From: an uncultured Carboxylicivirga sp.
GTDB taxonomy: Bacteria; Bacteroidota; Bacteroidia; Bacteroidales; Marinilabiliaceae
Assembly: GCA_947503525.1 (NCBI GenBank)
Contig: CANNEA010000001.1
Span: 372,001-436,000, forward strand
DNA length: 64,000 nucleotides
Direction: 5' to 3'
Shown one piece after another: positions 8,404 to 16,173 of this stretch (positions are counted from its first letter, which is position 1; every line of letters starts with the position of its first letter). Both the position numbers and the translations under genes were made by a program. Under the pieces are notes generated by a model that saw only the letters and a program-made list of their open reading frames with translations, was not told the DNA's origin and made no database searches.

Positions 8404-9444
8404 ATGAAAATATCTAAAACTCCCTTTGGATTACTTAATGGGTATTCAATTGAGCTTTACACCTTAATTAACGACAATGGTGTAGAATTAAGTATAATGA
8501 ATTACGGGGCTACAATCACATCCTTGAAAATCCCAAATCAAGATGGTGGTAAAACAAATATTGTATGTGGATTTGATCGTTTTGATGATTATTTTTCTGA
8601 AACATATAAAAACAACGCTCCTTATTTTGGATGTACAGTTGGTCGTTATTGTTCTCAAATCAAAGATTCTAAATTTACTTTGAACGGCGAGGAGTTTCAA
8701 CTGGCAGCTAATTGTGGGCCAAATAATCTTCACGGTGGAGTTGTTGGTTTTGATAAACAAATATGGAAGGTAAAAGAGACTCAAAAAGATAATAGTGTAG
8801 AGCTAGAGATGAGTTTATCCAGCAAAGATGGTGATGAAGGTTATCCCGGTAATGTTGAAGCTAAGGTTACCATTGCCCTGAATAATGACGATGAAATAGG
8901 GGTTAACTATCATGCTAATACTGATAAGGCAACACCCTTGTCAATGACAAATCATAGTTATTTTAATCTTTCAGGATTTAATGAAAGCATTGAAGATCAT
9001 GTGGTAAAGGTAACTACAAATAAGCGTTTGCAACTGGATGAAACCGGAGCAGCCACAGGTGAAATTGTCGATATAAGCAACAAAGCGGATGATTTAAGAA
9101 CAAAGAAGACCATAAAAGATGTGCATGGCCTAATGGGTGATGGTTTTGAGCACTTTTATGTTTTCGATTCAATGGAGATGAATAAGAAGGCAGTGGTGAG
9201 TCATGCCGCTACTGGCAGGTCGTTGGAAGTGTATTCTAGCGAACCGTGTATGTTGTTTTATACAGCTAAATATACCTCAGACGAATTACAACGTAATGCC
9301 GAGGAAAAGTATGGTAAGTACCGTGCTTTTTGTTGCGAAACACATCGATATCCTAATGGTCCTAATATTCCGGGATCACCTGGAAGCATTACCAAAGCCA
9401 AGGAAGAGTTTAAGAGTACAACAATATTTAAGTTAAAATATTAA
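8404..9444 (+). CDS. galM: Aldose 1-epimerase (galactose mutarotase)
   Basis: A cytoplasmic 346-residue protein of the GalM family. Recognisable blocks are the N-terminal 'LSIMNYGATITSLKIP', the substrate-binding region 'NLHGGVVGFDK', the catalytic-His block 'MTNHSYFNLSG', and the C-terminal Glu block 'CCETHRYPNGPN' carrying the general base (about residue 310). It equilibrates beta- and alpha-D-galactose, the other monosaccharide released from agarose or porphyran, and so feeds the Leloir pathway. No secretion signal is seen. It lies 24 nt after the cycloisomerase and about 100 nt before the permease. The first half of that gap has a weak imperfect hairpin (ACGCAC...GTGTCGT) and no clear promoter. 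Confidence 0.9.
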   Translation: MKISKTPFGLLNGYSIELYTLINDNGVELSIMNYGATITSLKIPNQDGGKTNIVCGFDRFDDYFSETYKNNAPYFGCTVGRYCSQIKDSKFTLNGEEFQLAANCGPNNLHGGVVGFDKQIWKVKETQKDNSVELEMSLSSKDGDEGYPGNVEAKVTIALNNDDEIGVNYHANTDKATPLSMTNHSYFNLSGFNESIEDHVVKVTTNKRLQLDETGAATGEIVDISNKADDLRTKKTIKDVHGLMGDGFEHFYVFDSMEMNKKAVVSHAATGRSLEVYSSEPCMLFYTAKYTSDELQRNAEEKYGKYRAFCCETHRYPNGPNIPGSPGSITKAKEEFKSTTIFKLKY

Positions 9445-9548
9445 GGAAATATTTTTCTATGAGACGCACATCTTAAGTGTCGTATTGAAAACTAAAATCA
9501 GTATAAAATACAGTTGGTTAATTGACTAACTACTTAAAAATCTAAGAT

Positions 9549-10550
9549 ATGGTTGGAATTTTGTTTGCAGTTTTTGCAGGAGTTATGCTTGGCTTTTACG
9601 CCATGCCAGAAAAATTCGTAAAAAACTACAGTTTTGAAAATACATGGGGACTTTGTTTCCTTTTTATGCTTTGGATAGTACCAGGCATTTTAGCCTTTTC
9701 GCTAATTGATGGTTTCTCTCAAGTCTTGAGTGATGTAGGTACTCCAATTTTATTAAAAATGCTTATCCCAAGTTTTTTATGGGGTGTTGGTATGTTACTT
9801 TGGGGTAAAGCAATCAATCATATAGGTCTATCATTGGGCTTCTCAATATTTATCGGAACAATTGTGTTTATTGGTTCTGTTTTACCATTTTTTATTCATG
9901 GTTTACCTTCAACAAATGTATTGGTAACCGTTCTATTGGGTATTTCAGTTATCCTCCTTGGAATTATTATGAACGGACGTGCAGGTATTTTGCGCGAAAG
10001 CAGTAATAAAGAAAATAAGGCAGGTGGTTCATCAATGGCAACAGGTATTATTATCGCCGTTGTAGGAGGCCTACTATGTACCGGTTTTAATGTGGCCAAC
10101 GAGTTTGGAAAAGATGCCATAGCTGCTGCTGTTCAAAACAATGGTAACGATAGTTGGCTAACCTCTGTAGCTTCAATGTTTATAGTATATGTGTCAGGTG
10201 GCTTATTTGTGATTCCTTATTTCGTGGTACAAGTATCTCGTAAAAAAATGTGGGGTTCGTTCAAAGTTGTGGGAGTTGGTAAAAATGTATCATTAACAGC
10301 TTTAATGGCCATATTGAATTTTACTGCATCAATCTTATTTGCTTACTCTGCATTTGTATTAGGAAATAAAGGAGGAACGATAGGTTATGCCATTTTTAAT
10401 ACAATGTCAGTTGTTGTTGCAGTGCTTGGTGGTATTTTCACAAAGGAATGGCTAACAGCATCTTCAAAGGCTAAGTCTTCGTTATACATTGGTCTTGTGG
10501 CAATGATTGTTGGAGTGGTTATTATTGCCATAGGCAACGGAATGGCTTAA
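9549..10550 (+). CDS. rhaT: RhaT-type sugar/H+ symporter
   Basis: A 333-residue integral membrane protein with about ten hydrophobic helices and the DMT/RhaT layout: 'MLGFYAMPEKFVKNYSFENTW' is cut by conserved polar residues in helix 1, and a cytoplasmic Lys-rich loop lies near residues 148-160. RhaT homologues import L-rhamnose and related deoxy or anhydro sugars with a proton. Within an agar locus the cargo is more likely 3,6-anhydro-L-galactose or galactose, but that is inferred. It lies between the epimerase and the GH16 agarase; 32 nt separate it from the agarase start, so the two are probably co-transcribed. Confidence 0.8.
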   Translation: MVGILFAVFAGVMLGFYAMPEKFVKNYSFENTWGLCFLFMLWIVPGILAFSLIDGFSQVLSDVGTPILLKMLIPSFLWGVGMLLWGKAINHIGLSLGFSIFIGTIVFIGSVLPFFIHGLPSTNVLVTVLLGISVILLGIIMNGRAGILRESSNKENKAGGSSMATGIIIAVVGGLLCTGFNVANEFGKDAIAAAVQNNGNDSWLTSVASMFIVYVSGGLFVIPYFVVQVSRKKMWGSFKVVGVGKNVSLTALMAILNFTASILFAYSAFVLGNKGGTIGYAIFNTMSVVVAVLGGIFTKEWLTASSKAKSSLYIGLVAMIVGVVIIAIGNGMA

Positions 10551-10582
10551 TCGCCGGAAGTTTGAATAGTAAGGGAGGAAAA

Positions 10583-11791
10583 ATGAGAAAATTATTTAGC
10601 ATTTTATTATTTCTGATTGCTAGTGTTAGCGCCTATGCTCAGGATTGGGAGGGAATTTCTATTCCTGCGGATCCTGGTGTTGGCTATGTGTGGGAATTAC
10701 AGGAAGATGTCTCTGATGACTTTAATTATGATTTTGAAGCCACTTCTTCAGAGGTAACAATTGGAAATAAATGGACCAATTTCTATCATAATGGATGGAG
10801 TGGACCTAAACCAACTGTTTGGAAACGTGATCATGTTTTTGTAAAGGATGGGTTTGCCCAGGTAATTACTTCAAGAACGGCTAATGAAACTGTAGTAGTT
10901 GATGGCCAGATCTTAGCAACAACTAACCTTGGTTGTATGACTTCAACAAAGCGCGTTCAGTATCCGGTATACATTGAAACTAAGGTGAAAATAATGAAGG
11001 CAGTATTGGCTTCGGATGTTTGGTTATTAAGTCCGGATGATACTCAAGAAATTGATATCTGCGAGGCCTATGGTAGTGATAGGTATACCAATGAATGGTT
11101 TAGTAACAAACGTGTGCATTTAAGTCATCATGTATTTATTCGTGATCCATTTACCGATTGGCAACCCAGCGATGAAGGTAGTTTTTATACGGATGGTTCA
11201 ACTGTTTGGAGCGATGATTATCATCGTATTGGTGTGTATTGGCGCGATCCATGGCATTTAGAATATTATGTAGATGGCCAATTAGTAAGAACGCGTTCAG
11301 GAAAAGACCAGATTGATCCTGAATATCATACCAACTCAGAAAATCCGGGTGATAAAACAAAGGATACACGCACTGGATTGAGTAAGGCTATGGACATCAT
11401 TATCAATACAGAAGATCAAACCTGGCGGGCCAAACAAGGATTAACACCTACAGATGCGGAAATAGCAGATGCAGATAAGCATTCCTTTAAAGTGGATTGG
11501 GTGAGGGTATATAAACCGGTTTATGATACATCTGTTGATAATGTGAAAGGGGCTGCAACATCAATCCGACCAAATCCTTTTGTTGATCTTATCGAGGTAA
11601 GATCAGATTATAAGATAAAGGAGATTAGTTTATTGCATTTAAATGGAACTGCTTTAATACGGAAGAAGATCAATGGGTTTTCAGAAACTCTACAAACCGG
11701 ACACTTATTAGCTGGAATGTACCTTATTAACATTAAATATGAAGCGGGGGGCGCTTTTACCAATAAGTTGGTAAAGGTGAATAATTATTAG
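10583..11791 (+). CDS. GH16 beta-agarase with T9SS sorting domain
   Basis: A secreted 402-residue endo-beta-agarase of family GH16 (subfamily 16 type, like AgaB). The signal peptide is residues 1-20 (cut after AYA or AQ). The catalytic motif is EIDICE: nucleophile Glu156, Asp158, acid/base Glu161, with the agarase-typical 'AYGSDR' after it. The '...DPWHLEYYVDG' and 'VDWVRVYKP' strands close the jelly-roll. A T9SS sorting domain of about 75 residues starts near 'IRPNPFVDLIEV' and ends 'NKLVKVNNY'. I chose ATG 10583 because GGGAGGA lies just upstream, rather than the in-frame TTG at 10562. It would depolymerise agarose outside the cell and so complement the GH86 enzyme at the left of the locus. 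Confidence 0.9.
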   Translation: MRKLFSILLFLIASVSAYAQDWEGISIPADPGVGYVWELQEDVSDDFNYDFEATSSEVTIGNKWTNFYHNGWSGPKPTVWKRDHVFVKDGFAQVITSRTANETVVVDGQILATTNLGCMTSTKRVQYPVYIETKVKIMKAVLASDVWLLSPDDTQEIDICEAYGSDRYTNEWFSNKRVHLSHHVFIRDPFTDWQPSDEGSFYTDGSTVWSDDYHRIGVYWRDPWHLEYYVDGQLVRTRSGKDQIDPEYHTNSENPGDKTKDTRTGLSKAMDIIINTEDQTWRAKQGLTPTDAEIADADKHSFKVDWVRVYKPVYDTSVDNVKGAATSIRPNPFVDLIEVRSDYKIKEISLLHLNGTALIRKKINGFSETLQTGHLLAGMYLINIKYEAGGAFTNKLVKVNNY

Positions 11792-11815
11792 TTCAGTTAA
11801 TTAGCATTTTTGGGG

Positions 11816-11852
11816 AAACTGCCTTAGCCTTTTACCTTAAGGCAGTTTTTTT
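11816..11852 (+). terminator. Terminator of the agarase operon, overlapping the convergent gene
   Basis: AAACTGCCTTA (11816-11826) pairs perfectly with TAAGGCAGTTT (11838-11848), followed by T to 11852. The stop codon of the convergent methyltransferase (11832) lies inside the loop, so the structure probably serves both strands. Confidence 0.85.
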
Positions 11853-12638
11853 GATACTTAGTACCGCATGACCATATTCCTTATTACTAATATAGTCAAC
11901 GTTTAAATTCGAAAAGAAAGCCTCTTCTAAGATCTCAGCTTTTGTATAATATTTAGCCCAAGAAGTACTTATAAAAGATTCTCCTCTTTCAATTTTTCGT
12001 TTACTTACCTTATTTGCAATGTTTTTAATTAGAAGAGTTCGTGCTTCGGTACGGGATTCAGCCCAAAACGAGATAATAATTTTACCATTTGTATTTAAAG
12101 TTTTACTTGCCTCTGTTAGCTGACTAACCCGTGATTTACGATCAATGATATGAGAGTATACACCCCATCCAAACCAAAAAATATCACATTTATTGATAGG
12201 TATGGTATTAATGGGTAAGTGATTAAAGATTATGTCTGTGTTTTGGTTTTTAAAAAAGGATCTCGCAAATTTCATCATCTTGAGGTCCTGCTCATAAGCC
12301 ATTATTTTGTGTCCATCCTTTGCTAAAGCCAGAGCTTCACGTCCTCCTCCCGCAGCAATTATAGTTATTGTTGATGAGCTAGGAACATACTTATCTAATA
12401 TAAATTGCTCCCAATTTTTAAAACCACTTAAATTAAAGTTGGTGACTGAGTATTTCTGAAGCTGATTATAACTAATTTTTATGATCTTTTCATGCTGATT
12501 TTTCGAAAGTAAGCCAAGGCATAAAGCTTCGAAGTAGGAATTTAAAATAATTAATAGGCGGTTATTGTGCTGAAATAATCGATAACTATAATTAAATAGT
12601 GACTGAACAAATTTTAAAATACGATATAGTAGCTCCAT
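11832..12638 (-). CDS. SAM-dependent methyltransferase-like protein
   Basis: About 268 residues. A SAM-binding Rossmann core runs from residue ~95: 'TIIAAGGGREALALAKDG' is motif I (AAGGGREA) and 'IMAYEQD' ends strand 2 with the acidic ribose ligand. 'CDIFWFGWGVYSHI' and 'GKIIISFWAES' follow as motifs II and III. The N-terminal ~60 residues are hydrophobic/aromatic and resemble nothing I know. The substrate cannot be told. Two starts are possible: ATG 12638, which I used, or TTG 12653, which has GGAG six bases upstream. It follows the LysE-type exporter on the same strand by under 40 nt, so they may be one transcript. Confidence 0.6.
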   Translation of the reverse strand: MELLYRILKFVQSLFNYSYRLFQHNNRLLIILNSYFEALCLGLLSKNQHEKIIKISYNQLQKYSVTNFNLSGFKNWEQFILDKYVPSSSTITIIAAGGGREALALAKDGHKIMAYEQDLKMMKFARSFFKNQNTDIIFNHLPINTIPINKCDIFWFGWGVYSHIIDRKSRVSQLTEASKTLNTNGKIIISFWAESRTEARTLLIKNIANKVSKRKIERGESFISTSWAKYYTKAEILEEAFFSNLNVDYISNKEYGHAVLSIKKTALR

Positions 12639-12675
12639 GATAGTAAAGGACAATGATAACTCCTTAATCCTATAT

Positions 12676-13275
12676 TTACACCATCAATACTTTGTATGCA
12701 GCATAAATAAGGCCAAGAGCCATTATTACAGCAAATACTGTTTTGATTCGATCGTTCTTCAGGTATTGACGAATGACAGAGCCAAATAAGCCCCATATAG
12801 AAACATTGGTAAAGGTTAATAGTCCGATACCTAAGGCTGAGATGGCCAACCAAAACTGTTCATCAACTAGAAAAGCAAAGAAGGTTGAATATATGGTCAT
12901 GCCATAAAAAATGGCTTTTGGATTAACCAACTGTAAAAGCAGCCCATCAATATAACGTGCTTTTGTTTTGCTGTTATCTTTGGTTTCAATATTTATCTTA
13001 AGCGTTTTGTATGCTAAAAACAAGATGTAAGCTGCGCCTACAAACTTCAGATACCCCGTTATTTGAGGAGCTATGGCGGATAAGCCAAAAGCTAGTAAAG
13101 CACAAACCAACATCATCAAGGTAGTTCCGCTAGCTACACCAATAATGTAGGGTAATGTATTTCGATACCCCAACTTCATACTAAACGACATGGCTGAAAT
13201 GTTATTGGGGCCCGGCGTAATGGAAGTGATAATAGCGAATGTGAGGAAAGGTATCAGTTCAAATGAATTGTTCAT
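12676..13275 (-). CDS. LysE/RhtB-family amino-acid exporter
   Basis: A 199-residue inner-membrane protein of about six helices. The diagnostic N-terminal LysE motif is 'ITSITPGPNNISAMSFSMKLG' (residues ~14-34), followed by 'IGVASGTTLMMLVCALLAFG' and a central 'PKAIFYGMTIYSTF' block (residues ~130). Members export amino acids, homoserine lactone or similar small molecules; the cargo cannot be predicted. I chose ATG 13275 (MNNSFEL) because the conserved helix starts there and the longer reading has a non-homologous 13-residue extension. It lies upstream of the methyltransferase and downstream of the terminator of the sugar operon. Confidence 0.85.
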   Translation of the reverse strand: MNNSFELIPFLTFAIITSITPGPNNISAMSFSMKLGYRNTLPYIIGVASGTTLMMLVCALLAFGLSAIAPQITGYLKFVGAAYILFLAYKTLKINIETKDNSKTKARYIDGLLLQLVNPKAIFYGMTIYSTFFAFLVDEQFWLAISALGIGLLTFTNVSIWGLFGSVIRQYLKNDRIKTVFAVIMALGLIYAAYKVLMV

Positions 13276-13304
13276 GCCTAGCAATTTACAGAAGTGCAAA
13301 AATA

Positions 13305-13333
13305 TAAAAACCACCCTACCAAGGCAGGGTGGT
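13305..13333 (-). terminator. Terminator of the FucU/FucP sugar operon
   Basis: On the minus strand ACCACCCT (13333-13326) pairs with AGGGTGGT (13317-13310), followed by T residues. It lies 29 nt after the aldo/keto reductase stop. Confidence 0.8.
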
Positions 13334-13361
13334 TCGTGTTAAAAAGTGTATTTGCCTTATT

Positions 13362-14387
13362 TTATTGTGCTATTTTACCATCTTCATCCCAAAGGTCTTT
13401 CCAGTGCTTAGCACCTTCCCAAAGGAATACCTGGCCTTTTACCAAACGAGAACCGCATTCGCAATTTTTTATTGTAGCAAATTCTTCATCCGTTAAAGGA
13501 TCAGAAAAAGAGGACTGTAAATTACTAAGGTATTCAGCAGGATGAACTGAGAAAGGAATAGTTACCTGACCGTTCTTAATAGCCCACTTAATACAAATTA
13601 CAGCCGGGTGAACACCACGAGCTTTAGCTATTGCTTGAATTTCCGGTGTTTCAATATCTACAGCATCACCTTCAGCTATATCCCGTTCAGGACGTGTAGG
13701 TGAACCAATAGGCATAAAACCAATTGGTTGAATTTGATTTTTCATGCAGTAGTCGAACAATTCTTGTTGCTGGAAACATGGGTGCATTTCCATTTCGTTT
13801 ACTGCTGGTAAAATCTTCATTTTAGGCAAAGTTAATTCGAACTTGGCAACGGTCATGTTTGACGTACCAATGTTACGTACTTTACCTGAATTTACTAATG
13901 ATTCCATTTGTTTCCAGGTATCCATAAACTCTTCCACAGAGAAAGGTTTTGAATCCGGGTTACGTGCATCACCATCACAACCTGGTGCGTGGTAGTTAGG
14001 GAATGGCCAATGTACAAGGTACATATCAAGATAATCCAATTGAAGATCATCTAACGATTCCTGGCAAGCTTTAATTGTTTCGCGATGACGGTCGTTCCAT
14101 ACTTTTCCTGTAATGAAAAGCTCTTCACGCTTACATACTCCTTCAGCAATCACATCTTTGATAGCTTGACCAATTTCTTTTTCGTTGCCATAAACTGCAG
14201 CACAGTCAATGTGACGATATCCTAAGCGGATAGCATCCTTTACAGCATTTGCTACTTCCTCATGCGTAAAGCGATCGGAACCAAAGGTTCCAAGGCCAAC
14301 AGTAGGAAGCTTATCGCCCGAACGAAGTACCTTTGCAGGCACATCAGCCGGGTTAATAGCTGAAAATTGTTTTGTTATATCTGACAT
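13362..14387 (-). CDS. Aldo/keto reductase
   Basis: A cytoplasmic 341-residue NAD(P)H-dependent aldo/keto reductase. The catalytic tetrad is visible: Asp and Tyr in 'HIDCAAVYGNEKEIG', Lys in 'FITGKVWND', and His in 'YLVHWPFPN'. The cofactor region 'GFMPIGSP...' and the 'CIKWAIKNGQVTIPFS' block are in place. A 20-residue insert (around 'PGCDGDARNPDSKPF') follows the His motif, as in several bacterial members. It is the last gene of the seven-gene sugar operon, so it probably reduces or oxidises the aldose carried by that operon; L-galactose dehydrogenases are in this superfamily. Start ATG 14387 is preferred over an in-frame upstream start that adds eight hydrophobic residues. Confidence 0.82.
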   Translation of the reverse strand: MSDITKQFSAINPADVPAKVLRSGDKLPTVGLGTFGSDRFTHEEVANAVKDAIRLGYRHIDCAAVYGNEKEIGQAIKDVIAEGVCKREELFITGKVWNDRHRETIKACQESLDDLQLDYLDMYLVHWPFPNYHAPGCDGDARNPDSKPFSVEEFMDTWKQMESLVNSGKVRNIGTSNMTVAKFELTLPKMKILPAVNEMEMHPCFQQQELFDYCMKNQIQPIGFMPIGSPTRPERDIAEGDAVDIETPEIQAIAKARGVHPAVICIKWAIKNGQVTIPFSVHPAEYLSNLQSSFSDPLTDEEFATIKNCECGSRLVKGQVFLWEGAKHWKDLWDEDGKIAQ

Positions 14388-14403
14388 CTTAATTAAGATT
14401 AAA

Positions 14404-14464
14404 AGTATCAAGTATAAAGTATCAGGGTGTTAATCTTGATACTTATATCTTGTGTCTTGATACT
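14404..14464. repeat. Intergenic TATCAAG-type repeat, copy A
   Basis: AGTATCAAG (14404-14412) is complementary to CTTGATACT at 14435-14443 and again at 14456-14464, so the 60-nt spacer can form alternative hairpins. It shares its core words with copy B at 14979-15035. Confidence 0.6.
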
Positions 14465-14470
14465 CAAATT

Positions 14471-14971
14471 TTACATTTCTATTTTAATAAAATCTTCTTC
14501 CTTAAGCTCTTTAACTATGCAGTCGTTAGCATAAGTGCGCTCAGGCAAGTTGATCAGGATATTGGCAGGATTATCATTTGGTGTAAATGGTCCCCAGTGC
14601 CAAACGCCTGGTTTGATAGTGATGGCGGTTCCTTTAGGAACAAAAAATACACGCATCTTATCCAAAGGAATATCGTTTTCATTGGCCGTAGCAGGTCCAA
14701 CTTGTAACAATATATCATTATCTAAAGGCAGTACTACCTCTCCACACGAAGTGTGATATTCTAACACGTCAATAACGTTATCACGCTTCTCTACACGACA
14801 GCAAGAATAGCTAAACGATACATCGCCTCTCACATCCAGCTGCAACTGATCGCGGAAAAACTCAACTGGTGGTGCACCCAATTTCTCATCACTTGGATTG
14901 ATAAGATTGGCATACGTACCAAATGGCTTATACGCTTCCAACGATAGTTGTTCTACTTTTACTGTTCTCAT
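14471..14971 (-). CDS. Ureidoglycolate-lyase-like (AllA-type) cupin
   Basis: A 166-residue cytoplasmic cupin-fold protein. The alignment by eye to AllA is good: 'QLSLEAYKPFGTYANLI' at the N-terminus, 'VLEYHTSCGEVVLPLD' for the first cupin motif, 'MRVFFVPKGTAITIKPGVWHW' for the second, and a C-terminal 'ANDCIVKEL'. Candidate metal or substrate residues are His in EYHTS and the His in VWHWG. True ureidoglycolate lyase belongs to purine degradation, for which there is no other gene here. The gene is instead embedded in a sugar operon, so a reaction on a sugar-derived hydroxy or keto acid is more likely. It is flanked on both sides by the TATCAAG repeats. The exact function is unknown. Confidence 0.65.
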   Translation of the reverse strand: MRTVKVEQLSLEAYKPFGTYANLINPSDEKLGAPPVEFFRDQLQLDVRGDVSFSYSCCRVEKRDNVIDVLEYHTSCGEVVLPLDNDILLQVGPATANENDIPLDKMRVFFVPKGTAITIKPGVWHWGPFTPNDNPANILINLPERTYANDCIVKELKEEDFIKIEM

Positions 14972-14978
14972 TTTTTTC

Positions 14979-15035
14979 AGTATCAAGTACCAAGTACCAA
15001 GTATCAAGATGTTAATGATCTTCCATCTTGATACT
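14979..15035. repeat. Intergenic TATCAAG-type repeat, copy B
   Basis: AGTATCAAG, AAGTACCAAGTACCAAG and AGTATCAAGATG occur in tandem. AGTATCAAGATG (15000-15011) forms a perfect 12-bp inverted repeat with CATCTTGATACT (15024-15035). It is related to copy A (14404-14464). Confidence 0.7.
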
Positions 15036-15051
15036 TATGTCTTGTTACTAA

Positions 15052-16113
15052 TTATTTAATTTCTTCGTCGTATACAACGGCTACTTTACCGCACTTACCG
15101 CCATCCATTAAATCATAGGCTTTGTCAGCATCTTTCAATTCAAAACGGTGCTGTACCAAATCTTCAGGATGAAGATTCCAACGAACCAATAATTCAACTA
15201 ATTCTTCCATTCTTGAAGAAGAAGTCACCCATGAACCGTGAATAGTAATTTGATCGTGGATGATATCCGGAGAAGGATTAAACTCAACAGTTCCACCTTC
15301 ACCAATCATGACCATATCTCCCCACTTGCGAGTAGCACGAATAGCCAACTGACGACCATGTGTATTACCTGAACAATCAATTGCTCTTTCGAAACCTTCA
15401 CCTGAGTGAGTTTCAGCCAATACCTTCTCCAAGGTATCAGGACCTGCTAAATATACAGAGTCAGCCAATCCAAGATCTTTTGCAATGTCACAACGTTCCT
15501 GAACAGTATCAACACCTACTAACTTGTTAGCACCTAAAGCTTTTGCTAGCATTAATGTAGCTAAACCAACTGGGCCTAAACCAACTACAAGTACAGCATC
15601 TTTACCTGAGATACCACACTTCTCAATGCCTTCGTAAACTGTACCAAATCCACAAGCTACCTGAGCTCCATCAACATATGATAGTTCATCTGGCAACAAT
15701 ACACAGTCTTTTTCGTCCGCTAAGATATATTCAGCCATACCTCCATCGCGTTGCCATCCATAGGCAGCGCGTTGTTCTGAAGTACAAGAGATCATATAAC
15801 CACGACGACAGTCGTTACAAACACCACAACCTGATATGTGATAAAGAATTACACGATCTCCTTCTTTGAAACGTTTCATATCAGAACCACACTCAACAAT
15901 TTGACCACATGGCTCGTGTCCTGCTACTTTGTTCTGGTAGGCTTCAGGACCTTTACCCAAATGCTCGCGGTAGATAGCGCGAATATCAGATCCACAAATA
16001 GTAGAAGCCTTAGTTTTAACCAATACCTGACCTGGACCCGGAGTTGGAACTGGTACTTCTTTCATCTCTACTGTACTGTTACCTGGTAGGTAAGCTGCTA
16101 ACATTGTTTTCAT
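15052..16113 (-). CDS. Zn-dependent alcohol/polyol dehydrogenase (MDR family)
   Basis: A 353-residue zinc dehydrogenase of the sorbitol/threonine dehydrogenase type. Catalytic zinc ligands are Cys40 (TICGSD) and His66-Glu67 (AGHEP). The structural zinc lobe is intact (Cys96, Cys99, Cys102, Cys110), unlike the dehydrogenase at 3879. The NAD loop is '[12 protein letters not shown]'. It probably oxidises a sugar or sugar acid imported by the neighbouring transporters. ATG 16113 (MKTMLAAY) is preferred to the upstream in-frame start because the family begins there and AGAAAG lies just before it; the 60-nt gap to the symporter is then non-coding. The substrate is unknown. Confidence 0.82.
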   Translation of the reverse strand: MKTMLAAYLPGNSTVEMKEVPVPTPGPGQVLVKTKASTICGSDIRAIYREHLGKGPEAYQNKVAGHEPCGQIVECGSDMKRFKEGDRVILYHISGCGVCNDCRRGYMISCTSEQRAAYGWQRDGGMAEYILADEKDCVLLPDELSYVDGAQVACGFGTVYEGIEKCGISGKDAVLVVGLGPVGLATLMLAKALGANKLVGVDTVQERCDIAKDLGLADSVYLAGPDTLEKVLAETHSGEGFERAIDCSGNTHGRQLAIRATRKWGDMVMIGEGGTVEFNPSPDIIHDQITIHGSWVTSSSRMEELVELLVRWNLHPEDLVQHRFELKDADKAYDLMDGGKCGKVAVVYDEEIK

Positions 16114-16173
16114 CTTTCTAAAGTTTAGAAAATAAGATAATAATTTTATTAATTGTTTTTTATTGTATATCAA

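Noticed and set aside
9445-9548. Imperfect hairpin before the RhaT gene as a terminator
   Set aside because: The stem has mismatches and no T run follows; the gap looks like ordinary spacer.
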